Counted from the stretch's first letter, positions 16,581-25,774 are shown. The stretch is DNA of 64,000 bases from JBGSYJ01 sp041748075 (GCA_041748075.1 JBGTDX010000143.1:53001-117000), one strand, 5' to 3'. Numbers and translations: made by a program. Notes: a model not told the origin generated them from the letters alone.

Positions 16581-18032
16581 CTAACTTCGCGACTTCATGA
16601 TCTTGACGAAGGAGCGGCTGCGCAGTTCCTCGATTGTGAGACCAGTGACGAGCGCCTCCTCTTCCGTGATGGCACCGCAGTTGACTCCGCGGAGGAAGTA
16701 GTTGAGCAACCCCTGTCCCGTCGCGGCGTCGTCGAACACATCGCCGACGAGGGTCGCCTGCCCTGCTTTCTCAATGAAGTTGCGAAGGCGATCGGTCGCT
16801 GCATGCAACCCTTCGATGAAAAATGCATACACTGCGGCGTATCGCGTCGGAAGCTGTGCGGGGTTGAGATCCCATCCCTGGTAGTAGGCATTGATGAGCG
16901 AGTGGCGGATGTGCTCCGTGTGAAGCCGCCATGCGCGATGCACACTCTCCCGGTTCTCGCGCACCTGGTCGGTTGAGAGCGGGCGTTCACCGGTTGCCCG
17001 ATGAGGCGCAATCGGCATGATGTTCGTCGCACCGTCCGAGAGCCAGAGCCCTGTGCCGGCGTACGCGACCTGCATCATGTTCCGGGCAAAGTCGCACATC
17101 GGATGATCCATTCGCTGGTGAGCAGCCGTGATGTTGCAGCTCGCGGTGTAGTCGTACGTTCCAAAGTGGGCAGCTACCGCCCGCCCGCGGGCTGCTTCGA
17201 GAAACAGCGGCAGGTTCGAGCCCCCTTTCGCGTTGATGATCGATTGCGTTGTCTCGATCATGAACTCCAGGCGGAGGGAACCGGCCTCGAGGCTCAGCTT
17301 ACGCTCCAGCTCATCGAAGAGGTCACCGAGAAGCGAGACCTGCTCGGGCAACTGGATCTTGGGAAGCGTCACCACGAAGCCCGATGGTAGTTTTCCACCG
17401 CTGCGCTCGACCAGATTCGTGAGAAAGATGTCGAGCGTGCGGATGCTCCGGCGCATCAGCTCCTGACTGAAGGGTTTGATGCGGATGCCGATGAATGGGG
17501 GTAGCGTGCCGTTCTTCATTCCGCTGGCAACCTCTCGTGCCGCCGCGGCAGCGTGCCCGTCCTCTTCATTGTCCGAACGGTTGCCGTAGCCGTCCTCGAA
17601 ATCAACCCGGAAGTCTTCCACCGGTTCCCGGCGCAGCTTCTCCACCACGCGTGAGTAAACGGTGTAGGCAAGCCATGCCGGCTCGCTGACCGTCCGGACG
17701 GCTTCGGCATCCCTTTCGAGACTGGCCAGAAGCGCTTTCGATTCCGCGATGCTCTCCGGAAGGGACGCTGCGCCCGTCAGACCGATCGCCCGGGCGAAAA
17801 TGAATGGGTCCGATGCGTACTCCTCGAGCGCGCGAATTGCCAGAGTGCCGAGCTTCCCCGTCGTATCGGATCTGAACAACTGCGCGCCACCATAGACTGT
17901 GTGCACCGGCTGACGGTCACCCGAGCCTCCGGGAAAGCGGCGCGCGAATGCATCGAGCGCCTGCTCGAGCGGACGCGTCGATGCGTCGACGTCGGCGGCG
18001 CTCAGGCTGTTCGTTACTGCAGCGTCGGTCAT
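16581..18032 (-). CDS. DUF6986-type protein, HpcH/HpaI or malate-synthase-like fold
   Basis: This 483-residue cytoplasmic protein has the look of the phosphoenolpyruvate/pyruvate-domain aldolase superfamily. It carries RVDFEDGYG near 145 (acidic metal-binding pattern of the fold), a basic GIRIKPF strand, LEFMIETTQSI and AHFGTYDYTASCNI. I associate it with DUF6986; no reaction is established to my knowledge. It is the most promoter-distal gene of the xdhA-xdhB-puuD unit, so it is likely to act in purine breakdown. The island lacks a ureidoglycolate lyase and a glyoxylate-consuming enzyme, and this fold includes enzymes that make or use glyoxylate, so either role is a reasonable inference. AAAGGA lies 6 bases before the ATG. 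Confidence 0.7.
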   Translation of the reverse strand: MTDAAVTNSLSAADVDASTRPLEQALDAFARRFPGGSGDRQPVHTVYGGAQLFRSDTTGKLGTLAIRALEEYASDPFIFARAIGLTGAASLPESIAESKALLASLERDAEAVRTVSEPAWLAYTVYSRVVEKLRREPVEDFRVDFEDGYGNRSDNEEDGHAAAAAREVASGMKNGTLPPFIGIRIKPFSQELMRRSIRTLDIFLTNLVERSGGKLPSGFVVTLPKIQLPEQVSLLGDLFDELERKLSLEAGSLRLEFMIETTQSIINAKGGSNLPLFLEAARGRAVAAHFGTYDYTASCNITAAHQRMDHPMCDFARNMMQVAYAGTGLWLSDGATNIMPIAPHRATGERPLSTDQVRENRESVHRAWRLHTEHIRHSLINAYYQGWDLNPAQLPTRYAAVYAFFIEGLHAATDRLRNFIEKAGQATLVGDVFDDAATGQGLLNYFLRGVNCGAITEEEALVTGLTIEELRSRSFVKIMKSRS

Positions 18033-18049
18033 GTGTGTCCTTTTCGAGA

Positions 18050-18116
18050 GTGACGAATTCAGAATCGAAAACTCCCACTTTCTGAATTCTGCATTCTAAA
18101 TTCTCAATTCCGTCCC
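18050..18116. repeat. Degenerate AATTCAG heptad-word element
   Basis: Left words are AATTCAG and AATCGAA; right words are CTGAATT, CTGCATT, CTAAATT, CTCAATT. It is a shortened, diverged relative of the elements at 827-914 and 3281-3370 with a different centre. It fills the puuD-DUF6986 gap. Confidence 0.75.
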
Positions 18117-18117
18117 T

Positions 18118-18909
18118 CTACCTCGTCCGCAGCACCGACGCAGCCGCCCAGCCGGCGAGAATGATGCCGCCCAGCACGATCAGGCTGTGTCTGTTTCCGT
18201 AGGTCGCGATCGGGAAATGGCTGCTCAACATGATCAGGACCACCGGAACCACCATGAAGCTGTTGTGCTTCGAGCGCCCCTTTGCCCGATCCGCCAGCCA
18301 TTGCTCCGGTTCGCGGTCCTCCATCGCCGCGGCGATTAGACGCCGTTGCGCCGGAAGAATCCGGACCCAGACGTTCGCGGCCATCGCCGTGCCCATGACC
18401 GCACCCACCTGAAGCCAGGCCGCACGCGAGCTGAAAAGGATCATCGAGCCGTACGCAAGGGCCATGAGCATGAGGAAAGTAAGGAAGCCTCCGACATATC
18501 CGTTCTTTCCCAGGGGCGACATCCAGAGCGCGTCGTATGCAAACCAGCCGGCAACGAGAAGAGCCACACTCGCCGCGATCGACGCGTGAAGCGACAGCGG
18601 AGAGTCCGCGTCCGTCAGGAGACCACCGAGGTAATAGACGACCACGAGCAGCAGTGCGCCCGTGATCCAGGTGATCGCCGCTTCCCAGCGGAACCAGTGG
18701 AGTGTTCTTTTCAGCTCAGGCCTGGTCTGTTTCTCGACGACGTAAAAGCCGCCGCTGTGGACCATCCAGACGGCGCCTCCCTCTTTCGGATCATGCAGCC
18801 GCGCATCGAGCCACATGAAGAGCCACGTCTGTCCGATCCAGAGGATCGCGGCAAATACGTGAATCCAGCGAATGAGGAGATTGAGCCATTCCTGAAGGGT
18901 GTAGTTCAT
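18118..18909 (-). CDS. puuD: Membrane urate oxidase PuuD, membrane domain only
   Basis: The 263-residue integral membrane protein has about seven hydrophobic helices, conserved His residues in the helices (LIRWIHVFAAILWIGQTW near residue 11) and a periplasmic-type HSGGFYVVEK segment. This is the DUF989 (urate oxidase N-terminal) family, which oxidises urate to 5-hydroxyisourate using the respiratory chain instead of oxygen-dependent uricase. Classic PuuD carries a C-terminal cytochrome c domain; none is present here (no CXXCH), so electrons must leave through a separate carrier. TATAGT lies nine bases before the ATG and there is no ribosome site. Its place between xdhB and DUF6986 fits the pathway. 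Confidence 0.85.
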   Translation of the reverse strand: MNYTLQEWLNLLIRWIHVFAAILWIGQTWLFMWLDARLHDPKEGGAVWMVHSGGFYVVEKQTRPELKRTLHWFRWEAAITWITGALLLVVVYYLGGLLTDADSPLSLHASIAASVALLVAGWFAYDALWMSPLGKNGYVGGFLTFLMLMALAYGSMILFSSRAAWLQVGAVMGTAMAANVWVRILPAQRRLIAAAMEDREPEQWLADRAKGRSKHNSFMVVPVVLIMLSSHFPIATYGNRHSLIVLGGIILAGWAAASVLRTR

Positions 18910-18918
18910 GGCGGGGGG

Positions 18919-18924
18919 ACTATA
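18919..18924 (-). promoter_or_regulatory. -10 box upstream of puuD
   Basis: TATAGT on the minus strand lies nine bases from the puuD ATG, with only C/G-rich sequence between and no Shine-Dalgarno. It suggests a transcript with a two-base leader or none. Confidence 0.45.
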
Positions 18925-18963
18925 GCAAAGTGGGAGGGATGGATGATGGGATAGAGATACGAA

Positions 18964-18998
18964 ATGTTGAATGTTGAATGTTGAATTGAATGTTGAAT
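18964..18998. repeat. TTGAATG heptad array
   Basis: TGTTGAA units repeat with a 7-bp period three times, then one shortened unit and another full one. It sits in the xdhB-puuD gap. Confidence 0.75.
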
Positions 18999-19021
18999 GC
19001 CCACCCTCAACACCGGAGCGG

Positions 19022-21325
19022 CTACCGTCCGTGCTCTTTCTCGTATTCCATCAGCCGCATGAGAATCTCCTCGTGGGTGGCCGGGAGCATCAGCTGCACG
19101 GGTGCTCCGCCTGAGGCAAATGAGACAGCGTGTTTGATCGCAGTCCAGACAGAGATGGCCAGCAGCAGCGGCGGCTCCCCCGTCGCTTTGCTCCCCGCGA
19201 TGTTCACCGGATTCTCGATATCGAGATAGTCGACGTTGAAAACCTCGGGAAGGTCCTGGATGTTCGGAATCTTGTACGTGGTCGGCGAGTGCGAGAGAAG
19301 CTCTCCCCGATCGGAGTACACGAGATCCTCTGTCGTCACCCAGCCCATTCCCTGGACGAACGCTCCCGTCATCTGCCCTCGGTCGATGCCCGGGTTGATC
19401 GGTTTGCCAATATCCATCAGCACGTCCGAGCGCAGCACATGCATCTCGCCCGTGAAGCGATCGATGAGGACTTCGGATGCAGCACATCCCTGCGTGAAGT
19501 AGAGGAAGGGGTTGCCGGTCCCGGTCGACCAGTCCCAGTCGATCCCCGGGGTCGCATAGAATCCGTGCTCCGCCAGGCTGATGCGACGCAGATAGGTCTC
19601 CCATACCAGTTCCTGAAATCTGAGTCTTCGTTCGGGATCTCTCGCGTCGAAAACGAATCCGCCTTCGAAGAGGATGCTTGTCGCATCCGGGCTTCCGCCT
19701 CCCAGAAGTTCCGCCGCACAGGATGCGAGCCGTTCGCGAAGCCTGCTGCAGGCATCCACCGCGGCTTTTCCATTCAAGTCGGCACCACTGGACGCTGCTG
19801 TGGCCGACGTGTTGGGGTTTTTCTCGGTGGAGGTGATCATTAAGATCACATGTCCGGGCTCGAGCCCGAACTGGCCCGCAACGAGCTGCCGGATCTTCGT
19901 GTTGACGCCCTGCCCCATCTCCGTCGCACCCGTGGAAACCTGGATCGTTCCGTCGAGGTAGATGTTGACCAGAGCATTAGCCTGATTCAGAAACCGGGAA
20001 TTGAACGAAATGCCGAATTTCACGGCAGTCAGAGAGATCCCCTTCAGATGAGTCCTGGATGACGCGTTGAACGTCGCAATCTCGTCACGACGATTCCTGT
20101 ACTCACACCGCTGAGTCAGTTCTTCGAAAAGGTGCGGCAGGTTGTTGCCGTGAACGATCTGACCATACGGCGTGACGTTGCGATCGCCGGTTCCATAGCA
20201 ATTGCGGAGCCGGATCTCCAGCGGATCCGTGTTCAGGACGCACCCGATGTCCTCGATGATGCTCTCGATCGTGGCGACACCCTGGGGCCCTCCGAAGCCG
20301 CGGAAGGCGGTGTTCGGAGGTGTGTGTGTGCGGCACACCCTGCCGGCGATTCGGGCATTCGGAATGTAATACGCATTGTCGACGTGCGTCATCGCCCGCC
20401 CCATCACGGCGGTGGACAGATCCGCGTAGGCGCCGCCGTCCGAGTACATCTGCACATCGAGCGCGGTGATCTCCCCCCGGGCCGAGAAACCGACCTTGTA
20501 GCGGTTCTGGAACGGATGACGTTTGCCCGTAGCCTGCATGTCGTCATCCTTGTTGAAGACGATGCGTGCAGGGCGCCGGGTCTTCTGAGCGACGAGCGCT
20601 ACCATGGCAGCCGGATGGGTCGCCTGGCACTCCTTCCCACCGAAGGCGCCCCCCATCCGCTTCGTCTCGCAAACGACCTGATTGAGTCTCAGGCCCAGAA
20701 GATGAGAGATGACGTGCTGCACTTCGCTGGGATTCTGGGTGGATGAATGAACCCGGATTGCGCCGAACTCATCGGGCCAGGCAATGGCTGCCTGCGATTC
20801 GAGATAGAAGTGATCCTGTCCCCTGGAGAAGAATGTCCCTTCGAGAACGTGGGCGGCCTCTGCAAACGCAGCCTCCGGATCACCGCGCTGAATCAGGAGA
20901 GGATTTCCGATGAACTCTCCGCGCGCGATCGCGGCGTCGATGGTGAGGATCGGGGGAAGCTCTTCGATGTCGACCAGCACGGCGCGACGGGAGAGCTTGA
21001 CCGCGTGTCTGGTCTCCCCGGCGATGACGACGATCGGCTGGCCCATGAAGACGACGGTGTCTTCCGCAAGCAAAAGCTCGTCGCCAATGATCGGCCCGAA
21101 AAGGTTCGAGTGCAGGTCTGCTGCGGTGAAGAGGCCGACGATGCCGGGAACCGCCGCCGCGGCCGCGAGATCGACCGAGCGAATCCGTCCGTGAGAGACG
21201 GGGCTGGGAAAGAAGTCGACGAAGAGCTCGTTGCGCGCCGGGCTGATGTCGTCGACATACAAAGACTCACCGGTCACATGACCGGCGGCAGAATCGTGCG
21301 GAATGTTCCTGCCTACGATCGACAT
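19022..21325 (-). CDS. xdhB: Xanthine dehydrogenase, molybdopterin-binding large subunit
   Basis: The 767-residue catalytic subunit has the molybdenum-hydroxylase landmarks VGRNIPHDSAAGHVTGES at the N-terminus, GGAFGGKECQ, FRGFGGPQG, TGATEMGQGVNTK and the late GEPPLLLA, which holds the catalytic Glu. With XdhA it oxidises hypoxanthine and xanthine to urate. The ATG at 21325 gives the family N-terminus MSIVGRN; an ATG 21 bases further upstream is possible, and neither has a strong ribosome site. It follows xdhA by about 30 bases and shares its transcript. Length agrees with the XdhB subunit of two-subunit bacterial enzymes. Confidence 0.94.
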   Translation of the reverse strand: MSIVGRNIPHDSAAGHVTGESLYVDDISPARNELFVDFFPSPVSHGRIRSVDLAAAAAVPGIVGLFTAADLHSNLFGPIIGDELLLAEDTVVFMGQPIVVIAGETRHAVKLSRRAVLVDIEELPPILTIDAAIARGEFIGNPLLIQRGDPEAAFAEAAHVLEGTFFSRGQDHFYLESQAAIAWPDEFGAIRVHSSTQNPSEVQHVISHLLGLRLNQVVCETKRMGGAFGGKECQATHPAAMVALVAQKTRRPARIVFNKDDDMQATGKRHPFQNRYKVGFSARGEITALDVQMYSDGGAYADLSTAVMGRAMTHVDNAYYIPNARIAGRVCRTHTPPNTAFRGFGGPQGVATIESIIEDIGCVLNTDPLEIRLRNCYGTGDRNVTPYGQIVHGNNLPHLFEELTQRCEYRNRRDEIATFNASSRTHLKGISLTAVKFGISFNSRFLNQANALVNIYLDGTIQVSTGATEMGQGVNTKIRQLVAGQFGLEPGHVILMITSTEKNPNTSATAASSGADLNGKAAVDACSRLRERLASCAAELLGGGSPDATSILFEGGFVFDARDPERRLRFQELVWETYLRRISLAEHGFYATPGIDWDWSTGTGNPFLYFTQGCAASEVLIDRFTGEMHVLRSDVLMDIGKPINPGIDRGQMTGAFVQGMGWVTTEDLVYSDRGELLSHSPTTYKIPNIQDLPEVFNVDYLDIENPVNIAGSKATGEPPLLLAISVWTAIKHAVSFASGGAPVQLMLPATHEEILMRLMEYEKEHGR

Positions 21326-21355
21326 GTCAGCTGTCGTCCCGAGCATGTGAAACGC

Positions 21356-22798
21356 TCACGATGACACTCCTTCCGCGGCGCATTCGTAATAGAACTTGAG
21401 CATGATGTTCTCGGCCAGCTGTCCTCGAAAGGCGGCCGTCCCCCGCACGTCGGAGATGGGACTGATCTCCTCCCGTGCCATCCGTCCCGCGGACCGGAAG
21501 GTATCGAAAGAGAACGCTCTGCCGTCAAGGAAGCTCTCCGTCCGGCCCAGTCGCAGCACGGTCGGCCCCACTCCACCGTAAACCACCACAGGGCTCTCCA
21601 CGTTTCCGCCGGAGACGCTCATCCGGATCGCGGCGGTAAGCGTCGAGATGTCGAGATGCTTCCGCTTCGATACTTTGTAGAGTTTGAGCAGGTCACTCCG
21701 ATTCGCCACTCCGTCGGGAAGAGGAATCAGAATTCGCGTAATGATCTCGTCGTGGCGCAGATCGAGTTTCTTGTATCCGAGATAGAACGACGCGATCGGA
21801 ACCTCGCGCCTTCCTTCGATTCCCGCGAGCTCTACCTTCGCATCCATGACGTAAAGGAAGGGAAGCGAGTCTGCGATCGGCGAGGCATTGGCAACATTAC
21901 CCGCAAGCGTTCCGGCGTACCGGACTTGCGGAGCACCGAACAGCTCGAGGATGGTCCCGAACTCCGGGACGAGATCGCGGATGGTCTCGTCCAGTTGCGC
22001 CAGCGTTACCGTGGCACCGACCGACAGCACTCCGCCCTCGAGCGATGACTCTCCGAGCTCGGGCACATGCGACAGGTTCATGACGACCGGCGGATCGAAG
22101 CCCCGCTTGTTGTGCTGTACGACCACGTCCGTGCCACCCTGAACGATCACGGTCCCGGGATGGTCACTTCTGAAGCGGACGGCCTCATCGACCGTGGTCG
22201 GCGCGAAAAACTTTCTGCCTTCGTGCTCGACCAGCAGAGGTCGGCCGAGCTGCTCGCGCAGGCCGGGAAGCATCGGTTCTGCAGGATACATCTCGGCCAT
22301 CGTCCTCACGACCGATCGGTTGACGCTCAGCCCAGCCTGAATGATCGGCTCGTAGCCGGTGCAGCGGCAGAGATTTCCCGTGAGCGCACTCCGGATCGTT
22401 CTCGCGGTCGGAATCTCGGGCGACTCGTACATCGCACACATCGCCACGATGAATCCCGGCGTGCAGTAACCGCACTGCGCTCCGTGACACCGCACCATCG
22501 CATCCTGCACCGGATGGAGCTCGTCGCTCGATCCCAGACCCTCGACGGTCACTACATGCGTACCATGAATCTGGTAGAGGAACTGGATGCAGGCATTGAT
22601 CGGACGATAGGAGAGTCCGTCCCCATCGATCCTTCCCACCAGAACGCTGCAGGCTCCGCAATCTCCTTCCTCACAAACGATCTTGGTTCCCGTCGCGCAG
22701 AGCCGATAGCGGAGAAAATTTGCTACGGTCTCGAAGATTGCCGGGCCGGAGATCCTGAACGGCTTTCCGTTGACGAAGAAAAAAACTGAGCCGTCCAT
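21356..22798 (-). CDS. xdhA: Xanthine dehydrogenase, 2Fe-2S and FAD small subunit
   Basis: The 480-residue electron-transfer subunit has an N-terminal plant-type ferredoxin domain (CEEGDCGACSV) and a second 2Fe-2S helical domain (RCHGAQCGYCTPGF), covering residues 1-160. The FAD domain follows with VQGGTDVVV and AGNVANASPIADSLP, and the CO-dehydrogenase flavoprotein C-terminal domain ends the protein. It passes electrons from the molybdenum centre to NAD. It is the first gene of the leftward purine unit. Upstream, TACCAT lies ten bases before the ATG and there is no ribosome site. Purine genes on both flanks fix the substrate as xanthine or hypoxanthine. Confidence 0.94.
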   Translation of the reverse strand: MDGSVFFFVNGKPFRISGPAIFETVANFLRYRLCATGTKIVCEEGDCGACSVLVGRIDGDGLSYRPINACIQFLYQIHGTHVVTVEGLGSSDELHPVQDAMVRCHGAQCGYCTPGFIVAMCAMYESPEIPTARTIRSALTGNLCRCTGYEPIIQAGLSVNRSVVRTMAEMYPAEPMLPGLREQLGRPLLVEHEGRKFFAPTTVDEAVRFRSDHPGTVIVQGGTDVVVQHNKRGFDPPVVMNLSHVPELGESSLEGGVLSVGATVTLAQLDETIRDLVPEFGTILELFGAPQVRYAGTLAGNVANASPIADSLPFLYVMDAKVELAGIEGRREVPIASFYLGYKKLDLRHDEIITRILIPLPDGVANRSDLLKLYKVSKRKHLDISTLTAAIRMSVSGGNVESPVVVYGGVGPTVLRLGRTESFLDGRAFSFDTFRSAGRMAREEISPISDVRGTAAFRGQLAENIMLKFYYECAAEGVSS

Positions 22799-22965
22799 GA
22801 GTGGAGCGATGGTACCAAAGTGGAGCGGGAATCAGTCCAGGGGTCAGAAGCCGGCAGGGGAACCGCCGTGGATCTCTGCGACAGCGACTCCGCACGAGGC
22901 ATGAAGGAAACGGAAGAGTGGCTACTCACTCATGGCTCCCGATTACCGGCTTCCTGCTCCTCCCT

Positions 22966-22971
22966 TATAAT
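22966..22971 (+). promoter_or_regulatory. Consensus -10 box of a probable leaderless purB transcript
   Basis: A perfect TATAAT ends six bases before the purB ATG, so transcription should start on the A of the start codon. No Shine-Dalgarno is present. The -35 region (TTACCG at a 17-bp spacer) is poor. Confidence 0.7.
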
Positions 22972-22977
22972 CATCGG

Positions 22978-24414
22978 ATGAAAAGGGACCAACCTTCCAA
23001 TCCCCTCAGCGAGCGTTACGCTTCGCGGGAAATGGCGAGCATCTTCTCGCCGCACTTCAAATACTCCACATGGCGACGCCTCTGGGTCGCCCTGGCAGAG
23101 GCCCAGCGTGAGCTCGGTCTGCCCATCGAGGCCGAGCAGGTCGAAGAGCTGCGAGCCTGGATCGACGAGATCAACTATGCCGATGCAGAACGGCGCGAGC
23201 GGGAGGTGCGCCACGACGTCATGGCTCACATCTACGCCTACGGCGTGCAGGCCCCTCTGTCCAAGGGCATCATTCACCTTGGAGCGACCTCCGCTTTCGT
23301 CACCGATAATGGCGACCTGCTCCAGATGGCCGAAGGAATGCGTCTCTTCCGACGAAGGCTCGTGAACCTCATGGCGAAACTCCGCGCATTTGCCTGGCAG
23401 TGGCGGGAGCTTCCGACGCTTGCGTTCACCCACTTTCAGCCTGCACAGCTGACCACAGTCGGGAAGCGAGCCGCGCTCTGGCTTCACGACCTCCTGCTCG
23501 ATTACGAGGAGCTCACTGTCCGGGAAGACGCACTTCGTTTCCTCGGCGTGAAGGGCGCAACGGGAACGCAGGCCTCATTCCTCGAGTTGTTCGACGGGGA
23601 CGCCTCGAAGGTCGACCGTCTCGAGGAGCTCGTCGCCACGAAGATGGGATTCTCGAAGTCCTATCCGGTGTCGGGCCAGACGTATTCGAGAAAAGTCGAC
23701 TCGCAGGTCGTCAACATGCTTGCGGGCTTCGCGCAGTCCGCCTCGAAGTTCGCCTACGACATGAGGCTGCTGCAGCACCTGCATGAGATCGAGGAGCCGT
23801 TTGAAACCGATCAGGTCGGTTCCTCCGCGATGGCCTACAAGCGCAACCCGATGCGCGCAGAACGGATTGATGGTCTGGCACGTCACCTGATCGTGCTCAT
23901 GCAGGACCCTGCAATGACCGCCGCGACTCAGTGGTTCGAGCGAACTCTCGACGATTCCGCGAACCGCAGAATTGCCATACCGGAGGCGTTTCTCTGCGCC
24001 GATGCGATCGCGCTGCTGTACGACAACATCGTGAGCGGCCTCGTCGTGCATCAGGACGTCATCGCATCGAATGTCCGCCGCGAGCTTCCCTTCATCGCGA
24101 CCGAGAATGTGATGATGGAAGGAGTGCGTCGGGGTGGCGACCGCCAGGTGCTTCACGAGCGGGTTCGCATCCATGCTCAGGAAGCGGCCGGGCGATTGAA
24201 GTCCGGTTCCCCGGACAACGACTTGTTCGACCGGATCGCCTCAGACCCCCTGTTCGGAATCGAGCGCGAAACCATCAATCAGATGACCCGGCCCGAGGAC
24301 TTTACGGGACTCTCCTCGGCTCAGGTGGGCAGGTTCCTCGCCGACCAGATCGATCCGGTCCTCGAAAGAGAGAAGGAGATGCTGACGACGGCAGTTGGCG
24401 AGGTGCGGGTCTGA
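22978..24414 (+). CDS. purB: Adenylosuccinate lyase
   Basis: The 478-residue enzyme of the fumarase/aspartase superfamily releases fumarate from adenylosuccinate and SAICAR in purine synthesis. Landmarks are NPLSERYASREM near the start, GIIHLGATSAFVTDN, FTHFQPAQLTTVGKR and the signature QVGSSAMAYKRNPMRAE; the usual GSSAMPYKRNP has Ala in place of Pro here. The ATG at 22978 sits directly behind a TATAAT box and gives the canonical N-terminus; the longer open frame has no support. The stop overlaps the rlpA start by one base (TGATG). The gene for purine synthesis lies back to back with the purine-degradation island, separated by 179 bases. Confidence 0.95.
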   Translation: MKRDQPSNPLSERYASREMASIFSPHFKYSTWRRLWVALAEAQRELGLPIEAEQVEELRAWIDEINYADAERREREVRHDVMAHIYAYGVQAPLSKGIIHLGATSAFVTDNGDLLQMAEGMRLFRRRLVNLMAKLRAFAWQWRELPTLAFTHFQPAQLTTVGKRAALWLHDLLLDYEELTVREDALRFLGVKGATGTQASFLELFDGDASKVDRLEELVATKMGFSKSYPVSGQTYSRKVDSQVVNMLAGFAQSASKFAYDMRLLQHLHEIEEPFETDQVGSSAMAYKRNPMRAERIDGLARHLIVLMQDPAMTAATQWFERTLDDSANRRIAIPEAFLCADAIALLYDNIVSGLVVHQDVIASNVRRELPFIATENVMMEGVRRGGDRQVLHERVRIHAQEAAGRLKSGSPDNDLFDRIASDPLFGIERETINQMTRPEDFTGLSSAQVGRFLADQIDPVLEREKEMLTTAVGEVRV

Positions 24415-25307
24415 TGAATCGCACAACCCTCGCCAGGTGGTGCAGCCGGAGCACGGTACGGTTCGGGCTCGCCGCCGCCTTCCTGATCGTCCAGGGATGT
24501 ATCGCAACCAGCGTGCCCCCACAGACCGATCCCGGGATCATCACGGGTCTTGCAAGCTGGTACGGGCAGGAATTCTCCGGACGAGCGACAGCCAACGGAG
24601 AGATTTTCGATCCGATGCTACTCACTGCAGCGCACCGCGATCTGCCGTTCGGCACTTTCGTCGAGGTTCGCAACACCCGGAACAACCGGACGGTACAGGT
24701 CCGAATCAATGACCGCGGGCCATTCATCGGAAACCGGATCATCGACCTTTCCTGGGCCGCGGCCGAACAAATCGGCATGGTCGAAGCCGGAGTCATCCCC
24801 GTTGAGCTGCTGATCATCGGACAGGCCCGTTCGCCGGCCGCAGCTCCCGGTCACCGCGCTACCCGGGCTCCACTCGATGCTCCCCCTCCAGCTATCCCGT
24901 TCCCACTGCCGGACAGCTCACCCGCATTGGAAGAATCCGAGGTGGTCGTTACCGACATCGAGGTTGTCGAGGTGCGGCGCGGAGAAGAAGTCAGGAAGCG
25001 TGTAGGCGCCGACGGCATCACGATCGAAGGGGGATCTTCAACCTCGGGAGGAACCACGAGAGCTCTGCCGCGCGCAAATCCCCCTCCGTCCCGATTCGTC
25101 GTGCAACTCGGTTCGTTTCTCAATAGGGCGAACGCGGAGACGCTCCTCACAAAAGTCAGCGCCCTCCTGCGCTCCGCTTATGTCGAGCAGAGCGGTGAGC
25201 TCTACCGGGTACGCGTCGGTCCCTTCTACACGCGGGAGGCCGCGATCGAAGCACGGGAAACGCTCGAAGCCGCCGGATTCTCTGGCGTCCTGATGCCCAC
25301 CGAATGA
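24414..25307 (+). CDS. rlpA: RlpA-like septal lytic transglycosylase with SPOR domain, lipoprotein
   Basis: The 297-residue protein has a lipoprotein signal ending FLIVQGC (residues 1-29), then a double-psi beta-barrel RlpA domain (GLASWYGQEFSGRATANGE, LPFGTFVEVRNTRN, VRINDRGPF, DLSWAAAEQIGM; about 45-135). A Pro- and Val-rich linker follows, and a C-terminal SPOR domain (RFVVQLGSFLNRANAETL, YRVRVGPF; about 220-297) binds denuded glycan strands at the septum. It should cleave denuded peptidoglycan during daughter-cell separation. Translation begins in TGATG with the purB stop, suggesting coupling. It converges on ndk. Confidence 0.92.
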   Translation: MNRTTLARWCSRSTVRFGLAAAFLIVQGCIATSVPPQTDPGIITGLASWYGQEFSGRATANGEIFDPMLLTAAHRDLPFGTFVEVRNTRNNRTVQVRINDRGPFIGNRIIDLSWAAAEQIGMVEAGVIPVELLIIGQARSPAAAPGHRATRAPLDAPPPAIPFPLPDSSPALEESEVVVTDIEVVEVRRGEEVRKRVGADGITIEGGSSTSGGTTRALPRANPPPSRFVVQLGSFLNRANAETLLTKVSALLRSAYVEQSGELYRVRVGPFYTREAAIEARETLEAAGFSGVLMPTE

Positions 25308-25357
25308 CCGTGACCCGCGTTGGCGTGAGTCATCAGCGCACGGGATGAACCCCGGCC

Positions 25358-25774
25358 TCACACCAGCTCAGCGCCTGCGAAGAAAAAGTTGATCTCGATC
25401 TCCGCATTTTCCTGTGAATCCGACCCATGGATTGCGTTTCGCTCAATCGATTCACCGAAGTCTTTCCGGATGGTTCCGCTCTCCGCCTTCGATGGATCCG
25501 TTGCTCCCATGACGGCGCGAAGATGAGGAACCGCGTCGGCATCGCGCTCGAGAGCCACGACGAACACGGGGCCGGACGTCATGTAGGCGACCAGGTCGGG
25601 GAAAAACGGCCGCTCCCGATGTACGCCGTAAAAGGCCTCTGCCTGAGCTTTCGAAAGATGGACCTTTCGGATTCCGAGGATTCTGAACCCCTCGCCCTCG
25701 AGACGTGAGATGATTTTTCCGAAATTGCCTTTCTCGACCGAGTCAGGCTTGATGATGGTAAAAGTTCTGGTCAT
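25358..25774 (-). CDS. ndk: Nucleoside diphosphate kinase
   Basis: The 138-residue housekeeping enzyme transfers gamma-phosphate between nucleoside di- and triphosphates. It starts MTRTFTIIKPDSVEKGNFGKI, contains YGVHRERPFF, the Arg-rich MGATDPSKAESGTIRKDFG loop, and the active-site His in ERNAIHGSDS. The ATG at 25774 has AGGAAGGA 5-8 bases upstream; the longer open frame adds 20 residues not seen in the family. A TATAAT box occurs about 50 bases upstream. It stands alone between rlpA (convergent) and the TonB-like gene (divergent). Confidence 0.96.
   Translation of the reverse strand: MTRTFTIIKPDSVEKGNFGKIISRLEGEGFRILGIRKVHLSKAQAEAFYGVHRERPFFPDLVAYMTSGPVFVVALERDADAVPHLRAVMGATDPSKAESGTIRKDFGESIERNAIHGSDSQENAEIEINFFFAGAELV

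Noticed and set aside
22801..22977. Extended PurB N-terminus from 22801
   Set aside because: The extra 59 residues lack family similarity and the TATAAT box sits directly before the ATG at 22978.
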